64,000 nt of DNA, taken from positions 884,558-948,557 of the forward strand of contig CP154955.1 of assembly GCA_039621445.1 (NCBI GenBank), in the 5' to 3' direction. Within the stretch, counting starts at the first letter, position 1. The number at the start of each line of letters is the position of its first letter. Below are positions 46,202 through 57,659 of the stretch, piece after piece. The stretch comes from Euglena gracilis. Taxonomy: Eukaryota; Euglenida; Euglenophyceae; Euglenales. The notes below the pieces were generated by a model that searched no databases, was not told the origin of the DNA, and worked only from the letters and a program-made list of their open reading frames with translations. The position numbers and the translations under genes were made by a program.

Positions 46202-46380
46202 CTCCTCCGCCGCGCTGTGGGTGCGGGCCCGTCGCCGCCAGGACAGCGGGCGGTCCTCCACCTCGCTGGCGCTGCCGTCGTACTCCGACGACTCGCCGAG
46301 GCGGCCGGCGGGGCCCTTGCTGGGGGACATGAGGGGCGTCTGCGCGCCGGGGGAGGGCGGCACCTCCTCGGGATCCGGGC
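46202..46380 (-). CDS. Internal exon of the same minus-strand gene, acidic Ser-rich
   Basis: Acceptor TGTTTCGCCAG starts the exon at 46380 and donor GTGCGT follows 46202. The frame needs one base at its start and ends in phase 0, as the exon at 45507 requires. It encodes PSPGAQTPLMSPSKGPAGRL and GESSEYDGSASEVEDRPLSW, a Ser/Pro/acidic region with likely phosphorylation sites. Transposon D begins at 46428, so its end lies 48 bp from this acceptor, inside the intron. Upstream exons must lie beyond 49396 and were not identified. Confidence 0.6.
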
Positions 46381-46427
46381 CTGGCGAAACAGGTGGGTGG
46401 GTGTATGTGTGTGTGTGTGCGTGGGTC

Positions 46428-49396
46428 TTAGGCGGCCGGATTCGCACTCAAAGGTTTTATCTTTGAAATGGGCGCATTTGCGCAAATGCGCAAATTTTCC
46501 AAAATTTCTGGGACCCTGTACCCTGACACACATAGAAGACAGTTTATGAACCGTTGCAACCCTGTGTTGTAGGGCATTAACTCCCGGTGGTTTGGTGTGC
46601 ATGCTGCTTACCAAGTGACGTGAATAGGGCCGAGGGTGAGACTGGTGCTCTCGTACATCAAACAGGTGAGAAGCACACACCCACTGTTACGACACTTGGA
46701 ACTGGTGCCAACGTGGTGACTGAACCGGCTTGAATACTGCAGCCGTCCATAAGAACACACGGAGCGATATTACATCACATACTACAGACTATGACAGCCA
46801 GCCGCCACACAACTGATGTGTGTTTGTGCGCGCATTTGCTCAGATAAAAACAATTTTGTTTATGGGCGCATTTGCGCAAAAAAACACACAAAACTTTGAG
46901 GTTAAAATACATGTTTGTGGGCGCAAATGCGCCCACAAACAAATTTGTTTGTGTGCGCAAATGCGCAAACCAACACCCTGGGGAAACTGGCATAGTGATG
47001 GTTTGTGCAATGGGAGGGAACAAACAACATGTCTGCGTTAAAGCACACTGATGAGGACCATGACCCTACGAGGTTTTTTGAACGTGATAGGCGTGTTGGT
47101 GTGCACATTTGCGCAAATAATCACAATTACGTTTGTGCGCGCATTTGCGCAAGTGCGCGCACAAACATTTAATCAATAGCTTCAAAATAGTGTGTTTGAG
47201 CGAGCCCTAGCGCACACAAAGAAAGTTTGCGCAAATGCGCGCACCAACACACATCAGTTGTGCGACACCATCTCCTCGTCCGTGACGGCTGGCGAACGCA
47301 ATTCCTCACCCAAACCATTGATTTGCACAACAAATATGTGGTGATGAAATTTGTGGTGAGAGGTAGTGTGTAATGTTCATTTAGACACAGCATCTGACGG
47401 GCCAAAATTTGCCTGCCTTGCGTGTGCACATTTGCACTGCTGTTCTCCGGCCCGCACGGTCGGTTGTTTTGGCCTCATCCTCTTGGCAATTAAACAAAAT
47501 GAACTGATGACATGCAACGACCTGTGACTGTTCGACACCTTTTCTGCAACTTTACTGTGTTACAAGAAATCAAAATTTGGCACCTGAAACATCCGGGATA
47601 CGTCGGGCCGGAGTCCGTTTTCTGGTTATTCTCCACTATTTTCCCCTTGAAAAACGTAAAACACACCAGTTTTTGTGCATAATTTGAGGGGTGTGGGTCC
47701 CACCACTTTCATGCAACCAATCGAGTGGTAAAGGTTCAACACTTCCCGCACCCAAAATAATGGGTGTTTGAGGTCTATCTCTCTCCGGCTTCCGATTGCC
47801 ATGCACTGGCACCACGTTGTCCCCCCAGTCTCACACCCCGGTTGCGGGGAATAACGTGGCCGCTGCGGTGGGCGTTGTTGCACCGGGGTCGATTCCGGTC
47901 TGGTGGGTGCTGAAGCATCAGCAGCTGATGTGGCTGCAGCAGCGGAGGCTAAGCCCTGCCGCTGGCCCTTGGGATCCTAAAATAGGTGCCGGAGGACGTG
48001 TACCGTTACCGGGTGGCTGCACACCCACCTTCAGGAGATCTTCCGTCTCCATCTTTTGTGGGACCTGTCAATGGACCAGAAACGGCACCAAAATACCATG
48101 TGCCGGAGGAGACGGTGTGATCATTTGGGTTGAACCCATTCAGAAGCCACTAAGGGTAGCTGTTGGAGCGCCAAATGAAGCTGCTTTTTACTCCTCCATT
48201 GGTGGTTCATTTGCGCATTTGCGCGCATCACGTTGTTTGTGGGCGCAAATGCGCAAATGAACCAGATGTGAATTGCGCAAATTTATTCATATGTGGTTCA
48301 TTTGCGCATTTGCGCCAACAAACAACGTGATGCGCGCAAATGCGCAAATAAACCACATCTGCTGCTGGCGTTTCACAGTTGTGTTTCCGTCGCACCCTTC
48401 TTCTTTGTGTTTATACGAGCATTTGCGCCCACCAACACAAATTGTGTTGGTGTGAGCAAATGCGCGCATAAACACAGTTTTGTTGGTGCGCGCATTTGCG
48501 CCCATAAGCTTACGCCGTTGGCAAACGGTGTGACAAACCCGCCAAATTATTTTTCTCGATGGCACGCTGATCCGCACCGTCACGGCCCCTTTGTCATGCC
48601 GTTTACCGACGGCATCAGTTCATGGGCGCTAAAGCCCTGCACTTGAAAGACAAAATGTGTTTATTTGTGCAAATGTGCAAATAAACATGATTATGTTGGT
48701 GCGCGCAATTGCGCAAATAAACACAATTTTGTCCTTCAAGGGTTGGGCTTCTTCCGCTGGGTTCTTTGCCACAAAACTGGCTGCACGGATCCCGGGCATA
48801 AGTTGTGGGGAGACACCCGTCCCTCTCATTCCCTGTGGACCCTATTTCTTCCCCCCTGCGCATTCCTTGCCAAACACCCCACACTCACCTTCCTTTCCCT
48901 GCGTCCTTCCCGCCGGCTTGGTTACACCGCACCCACACACCCCGGCACATTCTCCCCGCGCTTTAACAAACGTCCCAAAAACATCACACCAAGGCGCCAC
49001 AAGCGAAGCAGTCCGGCAAACACCCAGGACGCACACCGCCGGCTATTCGGGCCCACCCAGGAAAACAGCCGACAGGGGCAACAAGGGCAGCAAAGGTCCC
49101 GTTCCTATGTCGCTTTTTTGTCATTTTTTCCCTCTTGGCCGGGAAGGTCCCGGGGGTTTCAACGTGCGGAGCCCATTTCCATTTCATCGACGTGCGGACC
49201 CCCCAAAAACACCATTTTTGACCAAAGTACCAGGGGTCTCACAGCCAAAAAAAAGAATTTTGCTCATTTTTTGCGCTTGCTTGTCGCCGTGTTTTCAAAC
49301 CCCCCAGGGCCTTACAGCCAAAGCGAAAAAATTCAGGGATTTGCACAAGTGCGCAAATCAACATAAAAAAGCTTAAGTGCGAATCCGGCCGCCTAA
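46428..49396. mobile_element. Large inverted-repeat element D (TTAGGCGG family)
   Basis: The left end is TTAGGCGGCCGGATTCGCAC. The right end is GCTTAAGTGCGAATCCGGCC then GCCTAA. Flanking heptamers are GTGGGTC and GTGGGTG (6 of 7). The interior is crowded with palindromic motifs such as the 28-bp hairpin at 46913-46940 and paired inverted copies at 48206-48360. Open frames inside (for example 48657-49376) are not protein-like, so I see no transposase. Its two ends match those of element C. Confidence 0.85.
46800..48740. repeat. Array of GCGCAAATGCGC palindromes inside element D
   Basis: At least fifteen copies of GCGCAAATGCGC or GCGCATTTGCGC (with small variants) lie at 46810-47250 and 48200-48740, often extended into longer inverted repeats with flanking TTTGTKGG or GGTTCAT arms. 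The gap between them (47400-48150) has few. Dense subterminal motif arrays are typical of transposase binding regions. Confidence 0.8.
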
Positions 49397-49786
49397 GTGG
49401 GTGCGTGTGCTTGAGGACCCCCGGGTTCCGCAGGCCCAAAAAATGGTGCTGGTTGGATCCCTCCTGGGGGTGGGGGGTCCGTGGGGGGGGGGGACTCAAA
49501 AAGGGGACGGGTGCTCAAAAAAATGCACCAAAAAACCCAAATCCAGCTGGGTTGACATTTTTTTCAGCCAAAATTTGAGGATGAAGACCCAAAACCACCC
49601 AAAAATGCCATGACCCCTTTTCTTAAAAAATTCTCGGTCCAGATCAGCTTCACCGTGCTGGCCCGAACTGTATTACAGCAGACCCCCAGGGGAGTCCACA
49701 GCCCGGCAAGGAGGTGCTGGCTGGAAAAAGGTGCTGGCTGGCTGGACCCCCCTGGGGGGGGTCCACTACGGCTTAAGAAAACCCCG

Positions 49787-51241
<1,455 letters not shown>

Positions 51242-52156
51242 TCACGTGTTTAATCTGGCAGCTTCCTTCAACTTGGCCCACCTGGGGGGGGTTGGATGGC
51301 TAAAGTCTTTGGCCCGGTGCTTTGCACTGGACAAAGTTGCCAAACTTCCGAAAACGTGGGGGATAGTCGTTGGACATAGGGGGGAGACGGGGAGAAAAAT
51401 AAAATGTTTAAGAGGTGGAACATCTTTTAGAAGGTTTTTGTGCTTCATGTTGGCCTGAGAGTTGCTCAAATGCAGCCAAACTTTGGCCAAACTTGGTCCG
51501 AAATGGGGCCTGGCGTCTTCCTCGATTCCTCAAAAGTAGGGGGCCCAACAGAATTCCAGTCTGAACCCTAACCCCATCCGGACAATAACCCCAACCTTCC
51601 TGGAAAAAGGGAACGTCGAAATATGAGCCCCTGGCTCCCCCCCCCCTGGGAGGTCGGCAGAAAGCAGCTTCCTCTAATCTTTCCCACTGAACATAAATGC
51701 ATCATCAGAACACTGTTTTTCTTCCACAAATGAAACATGCCAAACTTAAAGTGCGACGAAATTCCAAAATGAAAATGGTCTTCCAAAGCAGGAATCAAGG
51801 AATTTTTTTGTTGGAAATTCATTCAATTTGTGCTGTGTTGTCTTCATGGGTTTTACAAATGCTGTTTTATGTTCCGTAGCAATTGCATGCTTAATTACAT
51901 TGCATGGAACCAACACAAAAACTATTGGCAAAAAAACACAACCAACCACAAAGCACAATGTATAGAAAGGAACAACATATCCAAGGTACACTATAACGAA
52001 CGGTGCTTTCCAGGAGGTGATTTTCCAAAACCTTTCCCGCACAAAGGTTTTAAAGCAAAGGAACTGACATTCAATTTAGCATTCCTATATTTTACATTTG
52101 AGTGCTTATGTATATTACAAATACGGCAAGAGTTTGCTTTGATACCCTCCAGGCCC

Positions 52157-52502
52157 TGGGGTTAGTGAAGGTGTGGGGTGAGGGTCAGGACCGAGCCAGC
52201 ATGGGATCGACCCCACTCCCGCGACGCGCATCCCCTCCCTGGGCTGTGCCGCGCGATTCCCAAAGGCGGCAGACAGGCAGGGGGAAAGAAAGATGAAGTC
52301 CGCCAAAAGGTCGGCCCCCATGAGGGACTTGGCCCTCCCTTTGCCTTTGGAGAGTGACTCTAAGAGGGCAGATGTTAGGATTCGCCCTGCGGTCCGTCCG
52401 GCAGTTGTGGGACGCACGCGGTGGGCAGGAGGTTAGGGAGGGGAGTGGGGTCGATCCCAGGCCGGCCGTCTAATCCCTAACACTACGCCTTCACTAACCC
52501 CA
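52157..52502. mobile_element. Fold-back element with GGGGTTAGTGAAGG ends
   Basis: The left end CTGGGGTTAGTGAAGG is matched inversely at the right end (CCTTCACTAACCCCAG). A second nested inverted pair around GGGATCGACCCCACTCCC lies at about 52204 and 52440. The minus strand between them is open for about 100 codons (SALLESLSKGKGRAKSLMGA), which could be a captured exon or chance. Confidence 0.6.
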
Positions 52503-52703
52503 GGGTGTCGTGCTAGACCAAGGGTGCGTTTTAATACTAGCAGGGAGATACTTAAGAGCCCCCTCTGGGGGGGGCCTTAAGAATCTCCAGGCGGGTGGGA
52601 TAAAAATTCATCCTCCGGGGGGGTATTAAGGCACGGAGATTCTTAAGGGGCCCCGGGGGTGCCCTTAAAAAATCTCTGCGGAGCTATAATTTTTGTGTTT
52701 TTG

Positions 52704-52822
52704 ATGGAGTAGGGTTAGGGTCATGAGCTCACCTTTAACTTTAGGCGTAACTTGTAGGTTAGTGTTAGATGTAAAGGTCGGCCTAAAGTTAGGCCCAGCT
52801 CCTAACCCTAACCCTATTCCAT
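52704..52822. repeat. Inverted repeat with telomere-like arms (unit 1)
   Basis: The left arm is ATGGAGTAGGGTTAGGGT and the right arm ACCCTAACCCTATTCCAT. Between them are further TTAGG-like and CCTAA-like pieces. The arms contain two TTAGGG units each, arranged head to head rather than in tandem. Confidence 0.65.
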
Positions 52823-53070
52823 TGATTTGATATTCCATTGAAATTAAAGCGAACACTTGATAGATATGCATATATATACATATACATATATGGCCAAGAC
52901 TAACTCACTGCCCCCCCCCCCCGGGGGGAGGGCCCAGTAGTTGTACCTACCGGGGAATTCGGCCGCCCAGGTGAAACCACTGGGACCCCCCTTGTGTTTT
53001 CCCTGGGGAAATTGACCTACCGCTGGAAACTTTTTTCGCCGGCGGGGTGATTCCGGGGTTATTTTCAGGA

Positions 53071-53258
53071 ATAGGGTTAGGGTTCGGATTAGGGTTAGGG
53101 TTGGGTTAAGGCTAGGGTCAGGGTTAGGGGAAACTAGGCAGCTGGGCCGGATTTTGGTCTAATTTGGGCCGAACTTCAGAGACAATTTTTTATATGGATT
53201 TCGACCCGATTTCGGCCTAACTTTTTCCCTAATTCGTAACCCTAACCCCATTCCCTAT
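53071..53258. repeat. Inverted repeat with telomere-like arms (unit 2)
   Basis: The left arm is a 60-bp run of degenerate TTAGGG units (from ATAGGGTTAGGGTTCGG to 53130). The right arm is GTAACCCTAACCCCATTCCC ending near 53258. TTCGGCC-rich sequence fills the middle. Confidence 0.6.
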
Positions 53259-53868
53259 TTTAAGCCCAACCCGAGTCCCGGAATTAACGGAAATGCGGGC
53301 GAATCGGGGCGCGAAAACCGAAGTTTGGAGTTGGTGAAAGAAGCGGGACCCCCGCCCCCAGGTTAAACCACTGGCCCCCCCCGGGGAGGTGGGCGGGCAG
53401 AGTGACGTAGCAGGGGCCCAGTGAGCTAGGTGAGTTAGGGGGGCTAGGGAGGGGGGCATAGTGAGGGGGGCGTTGAGTTTTGGCAGTGCCATGTTGCAGT
53501 GACGTCAATCTGCCATAATATGTGACTCTCATAATATATATTACCATTATACTATATATATATATATATATATATATATTACATATGCATATTAACGTGC
53601 AATTTTTCCAGCATTGATGCCATTTTTTTGTAAAAAAAAAACTGTCTGTGTTTCCTTGGTTTGTATTTGCATGCTCCCTTGGTTTTTGTTCCTCAATTAC
53701 AGAAAAAATTAGCTTTTGGTTGCTCATGCACACGCCCACACGCTCCATTATTTTGTTCTGTTCCCTCCTTGAGTTCCTTCAAAAGACAGCGAGGTGATAA
53801 ACTGCAAGGCTACAGGGTTGGCCGCACAGAATTTGCCTTCCATTTACGCAACGCCCACCCCCCCCCAG

Positions 53869-54204
53869 CGCACACCGTGGATGACCACCGCCCTCTTCGT
53901 CGGCAGGGCCCGCCCCCGTTCCGCCTCCGCCCCGGTGTCACCCAGCAGCGACCCAGCGCCACCCGCCACGGAGGGACACAGCCGCGGGGAGCGGCGGGGC
54001 CGCGCCGCGTTGGTCGGGGACGGGGGGCCCCCGGTGGCCCTGCGGCGGGGAGGGGGGGGGGGGGCGGTTGCTCCGACACCTTCCGCCGACCCCACCCCGC
54101 CAAAAAAAAAAAGGATGGTGGGGACTGCAGAGTGCATTCCTTGGCATCAGCCCAAGTCCTGGGAATATCCCTTTTTGCGCGATAAATGTCGCTATGCAGA
54201 CGAG
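53869..54204 (+). CDS. Candidate internal exon, Pro/Arg-rich, unknown product
   Basis: A C-rich tract and CAG precede 53869 and donor GTAAAA follows 54204. The 112 codons are phase 0 at both ends. The first part is basic and Pro-rich (RARPRSASAPVSPSSDPAPP). The end is better ordered (TAECIPWHQPKSWEYPFLRD). The exon is far richer in G+C than its surroundings. A second acceptor (TTTATTGCAG) at 54245 would allow a 41-bp intron and continue CFWCRVLISYPKK, running into the ACAAC repeat. No family is recognised. Confidence 0.5.
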
Positions 54205-54305
54205 GTAAAAAAAAAAATCGAAAATTTCCGTTTCATTTATTGCAGTGTTTCTGGTGTCGAGTTCTCATTTCATATCCAAAAAAAACACAGAAGAAAACCT
54301 GCATT

Positions 54306-54384
54306 CACAACACAACACAACACAACACAACACAACACAACACAACACAACACAACACAACACAATCCAACGCAACACACGCCA
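54306..54384 (+). repeat. (ACAAC)n pentanucleotide repeat
   Basis: About 13 near-perfect CACAA units form this tract. It is followed by CCCA repeats near 54440. Confidence 0.9.
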
Positions 54385-54389
54385 TCCAT

Positions 54390-55380
54390 GGAAGACACCC
54401 AGGGCAATGCATAAGCACAACAAATGTGCGCACACACGCACACCCACCCACCCACCCACACACACCAAGGTTAAGTTTTGTTTTTGTATTTTGGGGGGGG
54501 TCCCAAAATCAGCCCAAAAATTTTGGGGGGGGGGGGTACCCAAAAATCAAATTTTTGGGTCTCCCTTGACGATGAGAGTAAACCACGGGAAACAATGGTC
54601 GACATCCGCAAAGTCACAAAGGGGCTGTCCCTCAGAGTTGTCCTGAACACTCCCCTCCTGCTTGAAACGCTTTCTGGCGGTTTTTTTTTTCAATAGTCAG
54701 ACGTTTGTCCAGTTAGTTTAGTCAGTACAATTTTGAATCCTGAAATTTTTATGGGGCACAAGGCCTTTCAAAATGCCCCGAAATGCAATTTTCTGTTCGA
54801 GACACGTAAAACCCGCCAAATAATACCCCCAGGGCATTAGTTTTTGTCCGAAGTCCCGGCCCGAGGGGGGGGGTATTATTTGGGGGGGTATTATTTCCCA
54901 AAAATTTTCGTTCCGTAGGAGCAAAAATAGCGCCAAAACCCCCTTTGGGATCATTTTTTGTACTTTCTCGTGAAATTTGGCATTTTTTGGAGGCCAGATG
55001 ATCCAGAAAAATCGATTTTTTCACACTTTGTTGTCAGAGATTGTGATTTATACCTACATTTTCAGGTCAAAAATCCGGGCCTTCGGCCCGAAAACGGGGG
55101 GGGGGGGTATTATTTTGGTGGCCGAAGTCGGACCCTGAGGGGGGTATTATTTGGGAGGGGTATTATTTGGGGGGGTATTGTTTGGGGTGAGGGTTTACAA
55201 TCATCACACCCCCCTGCCCCCCCCAATCAGAGGCCACAATTCTGGTGGGCATGATTTTTCCTCCGAAAATAATATGGATTCCAACAATCACCCCTCATCA
55301 GAATCCACAATTTTGTTGTACCATTCCCCCCCCCCCGGTGTATAAACACCGGCCTTGTATAAGCACTGCCCCCCCCCCCC
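54390..55380. other. Intergenic or intronic stretch with GTATTATTTGGGGGG phrases
   Basis: The phrase GGGGGTATTATTTGGGGG is repeated several times (54868-54895 and 55105-55180), and GGCCTTCGGCC-type palindromes occur near 55076. No exon was found. If 53869-54204 and 55793-55938 belong to one gene, this is intron. Confidence 0.45.
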
Positions 55381-55399
55381 GGCGCGCTTCCATCCTTTT

Positions 55400-55478
55400 G
55401 GATGTGTTGGACAGGAATCCTGCTTTGCACGCGGGGGGTTGGTGGTTCGATTCCGGCTGCAGCCCCAGGGATTATTTA
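55400..55478 (+). pseudogene. tRNA-Ala(UGC)-like degenerate segment
   Basis: CCTGCTTTGCACGCGGG folds as an anticodon stem-loop with anticodon TGC and the sequence typical of tRNA-Ala(UGC). A B-box-like GGTTCGATTCC follows at the right spacing. The T stem has one mismatch, and no D arm or matching acceptor stem can be built upstream. It is a tRNA relic or a tRNA-derived repeat, not a working gene. Confidence 0.35.
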
Positions 55479-55792
55479 AGGCCACACCCCCCGGGGGGGG
55501 GGGGTTGGGGTGGGTCCGGCTGGACCCCCCCCCGGGGGTCCCAGAGGGGGTGAGATAACCTTTTTGGCGCCGCAGGCGCAGAAATTTTTGAGAAAATGCC
55601 TTTCCTTGGCCAAAATCGGCCCTTTTTGGGTGGTTAGGTGCCAGGGGTTAAAAATTTCAAAGAGGGGGTCCCAAAAATACAAATTTTTGGTGTTTTTGGG
55701 GGGGTACCCAAAAAACAAAATTTGGGGGGGGGGCCAAAAAAACAAAACCCAATCTTGCACACACACACACACCCATACACACCCATCTGCAG

Positions 55793-55938
55793 TGCCACTC
55801 ATAGAGCTGGCGGGGCCCACCCACAACGCGGAGCTGGACTGGGCAGTGTGTTCGTACCGGTCATCGTGGCCAGGGCGGGGGCGGGCATCGATGGGCCGGC
55901 GGGGGCTGGCGGTCACGGCGTCAGGGATGGATGCCTAA
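55793..55938 (+). CDS. Candidate terminal exon, unknown product
   Basis: Acceptor CACCCATCTGCAG is followed by an open frame reading PLIELAGPTHNAELDWAVCS, then SSWPGRGRASMGRRGLAVTA and a TAA at 55936-55938. An AATAAA sequence lies about 40 bp after the stop, as expected of a 3' end. It may belong to the gene with the exon at 53869-54204, though the phases (0 at that donor, two leftover bases here) need another exon between. Confidence 0.45.
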
Positions 55939-55974
55939 GTGTTGTAGGTCTGGGTTTGAATTTGGGTGTCACAT

Positions 55975-55983
55975 TTGAATAAA
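55975..55983 (+). promoter_or_regulatory. Possible polyadenylation signal
   Basis: GAATAAAG lies about 40 bp past the stop of the candidate terminal exon and just before A-rich sequence. Confidence 0.35.
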
Positions 55984-56723
55984 GCCACCCAATCCAAAAA
56001 AAAACCCAGTTTTTGAGGCTTTTTTTTTGGAAAATTCGGTATATTTAAAATGAAAAAAAAGATAGATTTTGCACTTTCAAAAAAAACATGTTTCTGTATT
56101 TTGAAGAAGAACAAAACATTTTGCTGTTTTTTTAAACAAAACATCAGCCAATGATATCCCCTGTTTGTAGTGGACTTCGGCCTACCAAATAACTTTTTGG
56201 GGGGAAATACCACTTGGGGGTTACCCATCTCCCCACCTCATTTGTCCCAGCCATATCTGGGGCCAGTTAATGGGAGGGTTGTTCAAATTTCCAACTCAAG
56301 GAAGAGAGAGAATGTGGAGCCATAAATTTCGGGGAAACCAGCCACATTGAAAACAACTTTTTTTGTGTTTTGTATGTTTGGACCTCCTGATTTTGAAAAA
56401 TGAAGTTCATAAGAAAGATTTCTGGTGGTTATTTCCTTTCTTTCTTGGTGCATCCAATCGAATCAAACAGTCCACCTCCCCATTTTACCTCCCCGTGTGA
56501 AACCTCTTTGGCACATACCTGCTCAATGCTGCAGCCCATAGTGAATCGAGGCTGCAACGGGATTAACCATGTGCGGACAAAGCTACATTTGGTGCCTCAG
56601 ACACCTGTGAGCGAGAGAATGAATGGGCAAGAGACAGCTTGATCGCAATGATTTGGGAAGAGAAGAGATAGGAACAAAAATGCCAACTTTATTGCTTCAC
56701 TGGGCTGTGTTGGAACTATTTGA

Positions 56724-56963
56724 ATGCTTGAGAGATACGTTGGGAAAAGGCTAAAAGAAGGAGAGAATTACGTGACAAAAATAAAAGAACAGATGAGTGC
56801 ATGGCGAACAAACGTCTTCCATAATTTTGGGAGGGCCAATGGGATTTCCTGGTCTGGTGGAATCCAGCTTCGGCCATTCAGCTGGAAAACGGAAGAAAGA
56901 CAGCTGGGCCATCCCCTGAAGGGGATGGGGTATTGGGGGTGCTGTGGGGTTGGGGCTAAATAG
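56724..56963 (+). other. ORF of unclear status
   Basis: A 79-codon frame (MLERYVGKRLKEGENYVTKI, then HNFGRANGISWSGGIQLRPF) is protein-like in composition but has no recognisable motif or upstream signals. It ends against the repeat block at 57000-57290. Confidence 0.2.
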
Positions 56964-56999
56964 GAATAGGAAATAGGAATGGGTGGGCAGGGTCGACAC

Positions 57000-57290
57000 A
57001 TACAAGGAGGGTGTCCCCCCCCCTGGACAGAGGGGGGGGGTCAGACCACCCACCCACCTGCCAAGGGGGGTCCAGACCGACCCCGGGGGAATTAACTGGG
57101 ACCCCACCCAAAAGGTTTGCGTCGTATTTTTTTGCATCTTTGACATATTTTTTTGTCCAATAAATGCCCAAAATGGCACTTTTGGCCATTTTGGGGGGTC
57201 AAAACATTTCGTCCCGGCGCCACTGATTAGGTGGGGGGGTTCCCCTGCACCCCGCTGGACCGTCGGGGGGGGGGGGGGTCTGGACCCCAC
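57000..57290 (-). repeat. Dispersed repeat, reversed copy with hairpin flanks
   Basis: Read on the minus strand it contains GGCCAAAAGTGCCATTTTGG and AAATATGTCAAAGATGC, like the copies at 32785 and 38570. G-run/C-run blocks flank it on both sides. Confidence 0.6.
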
Positions 57291-57445
57291 CTGCCCTTAT
57301 ATCGAAGCCTGGTGGTGGGGTGGGTGTCATTCAAAGCCTGGAAAAAAACAAATTCAGTGCTTTTGAAAAGAATCAAAAAATCAATGCAGAACCTGGAAAA
57401 AAAAGCAAGAAAAATCGAAATTTTAATAGAAATTTAAAGAAGGAT

Positions 57446-57532
57446 GCACGATGTGCAAAGTGTGCACGGTGTGCACGGTGTTCCGCACGGTGGTGTGCCG
57501 CACGGTGTGCACGGTGTGCCGCACACCGTGCA
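57446..57532 (+). repeat. CACGGTGTG short tandem repeat
   Basis: Units such as GTGCACGGTGT and GCCGCACGGT are repeated about eight times with variation, ending in an inverted GCCGCACACCGTGC. The translated frame is a Cys/Ala/Arg repeat and is not a protein. Confidence 0.75.
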
Positions 57533-57659
57533 TCGGCATCCCGACTGTCTTCATAGCTTGCAGCTCCAGCCATTTCTTCAGGATACCCCCCCCAAGCCAA
57601 AAATGTTTGAAAATTTTGCAAAAAAAGGTTGCGAGATTTTTTTGAATTTCACCTCAAAT

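Noticed and set aside
48657-49376. A 239-codon plus-strand frame inside element D as a transposase
   Set aside because: It has no DDE/DDD or zinc-finger pattern and consists largely of translated palindromes and Pro-rich filler.
52115-52417. A minus-strand exon inside the fold-back element as part of the gene at 45-46 kb
   Set aside because: Its boundaries coincide with the element's inverted repeats rather than with good splice sites, and I could not show a phase-compatible join.
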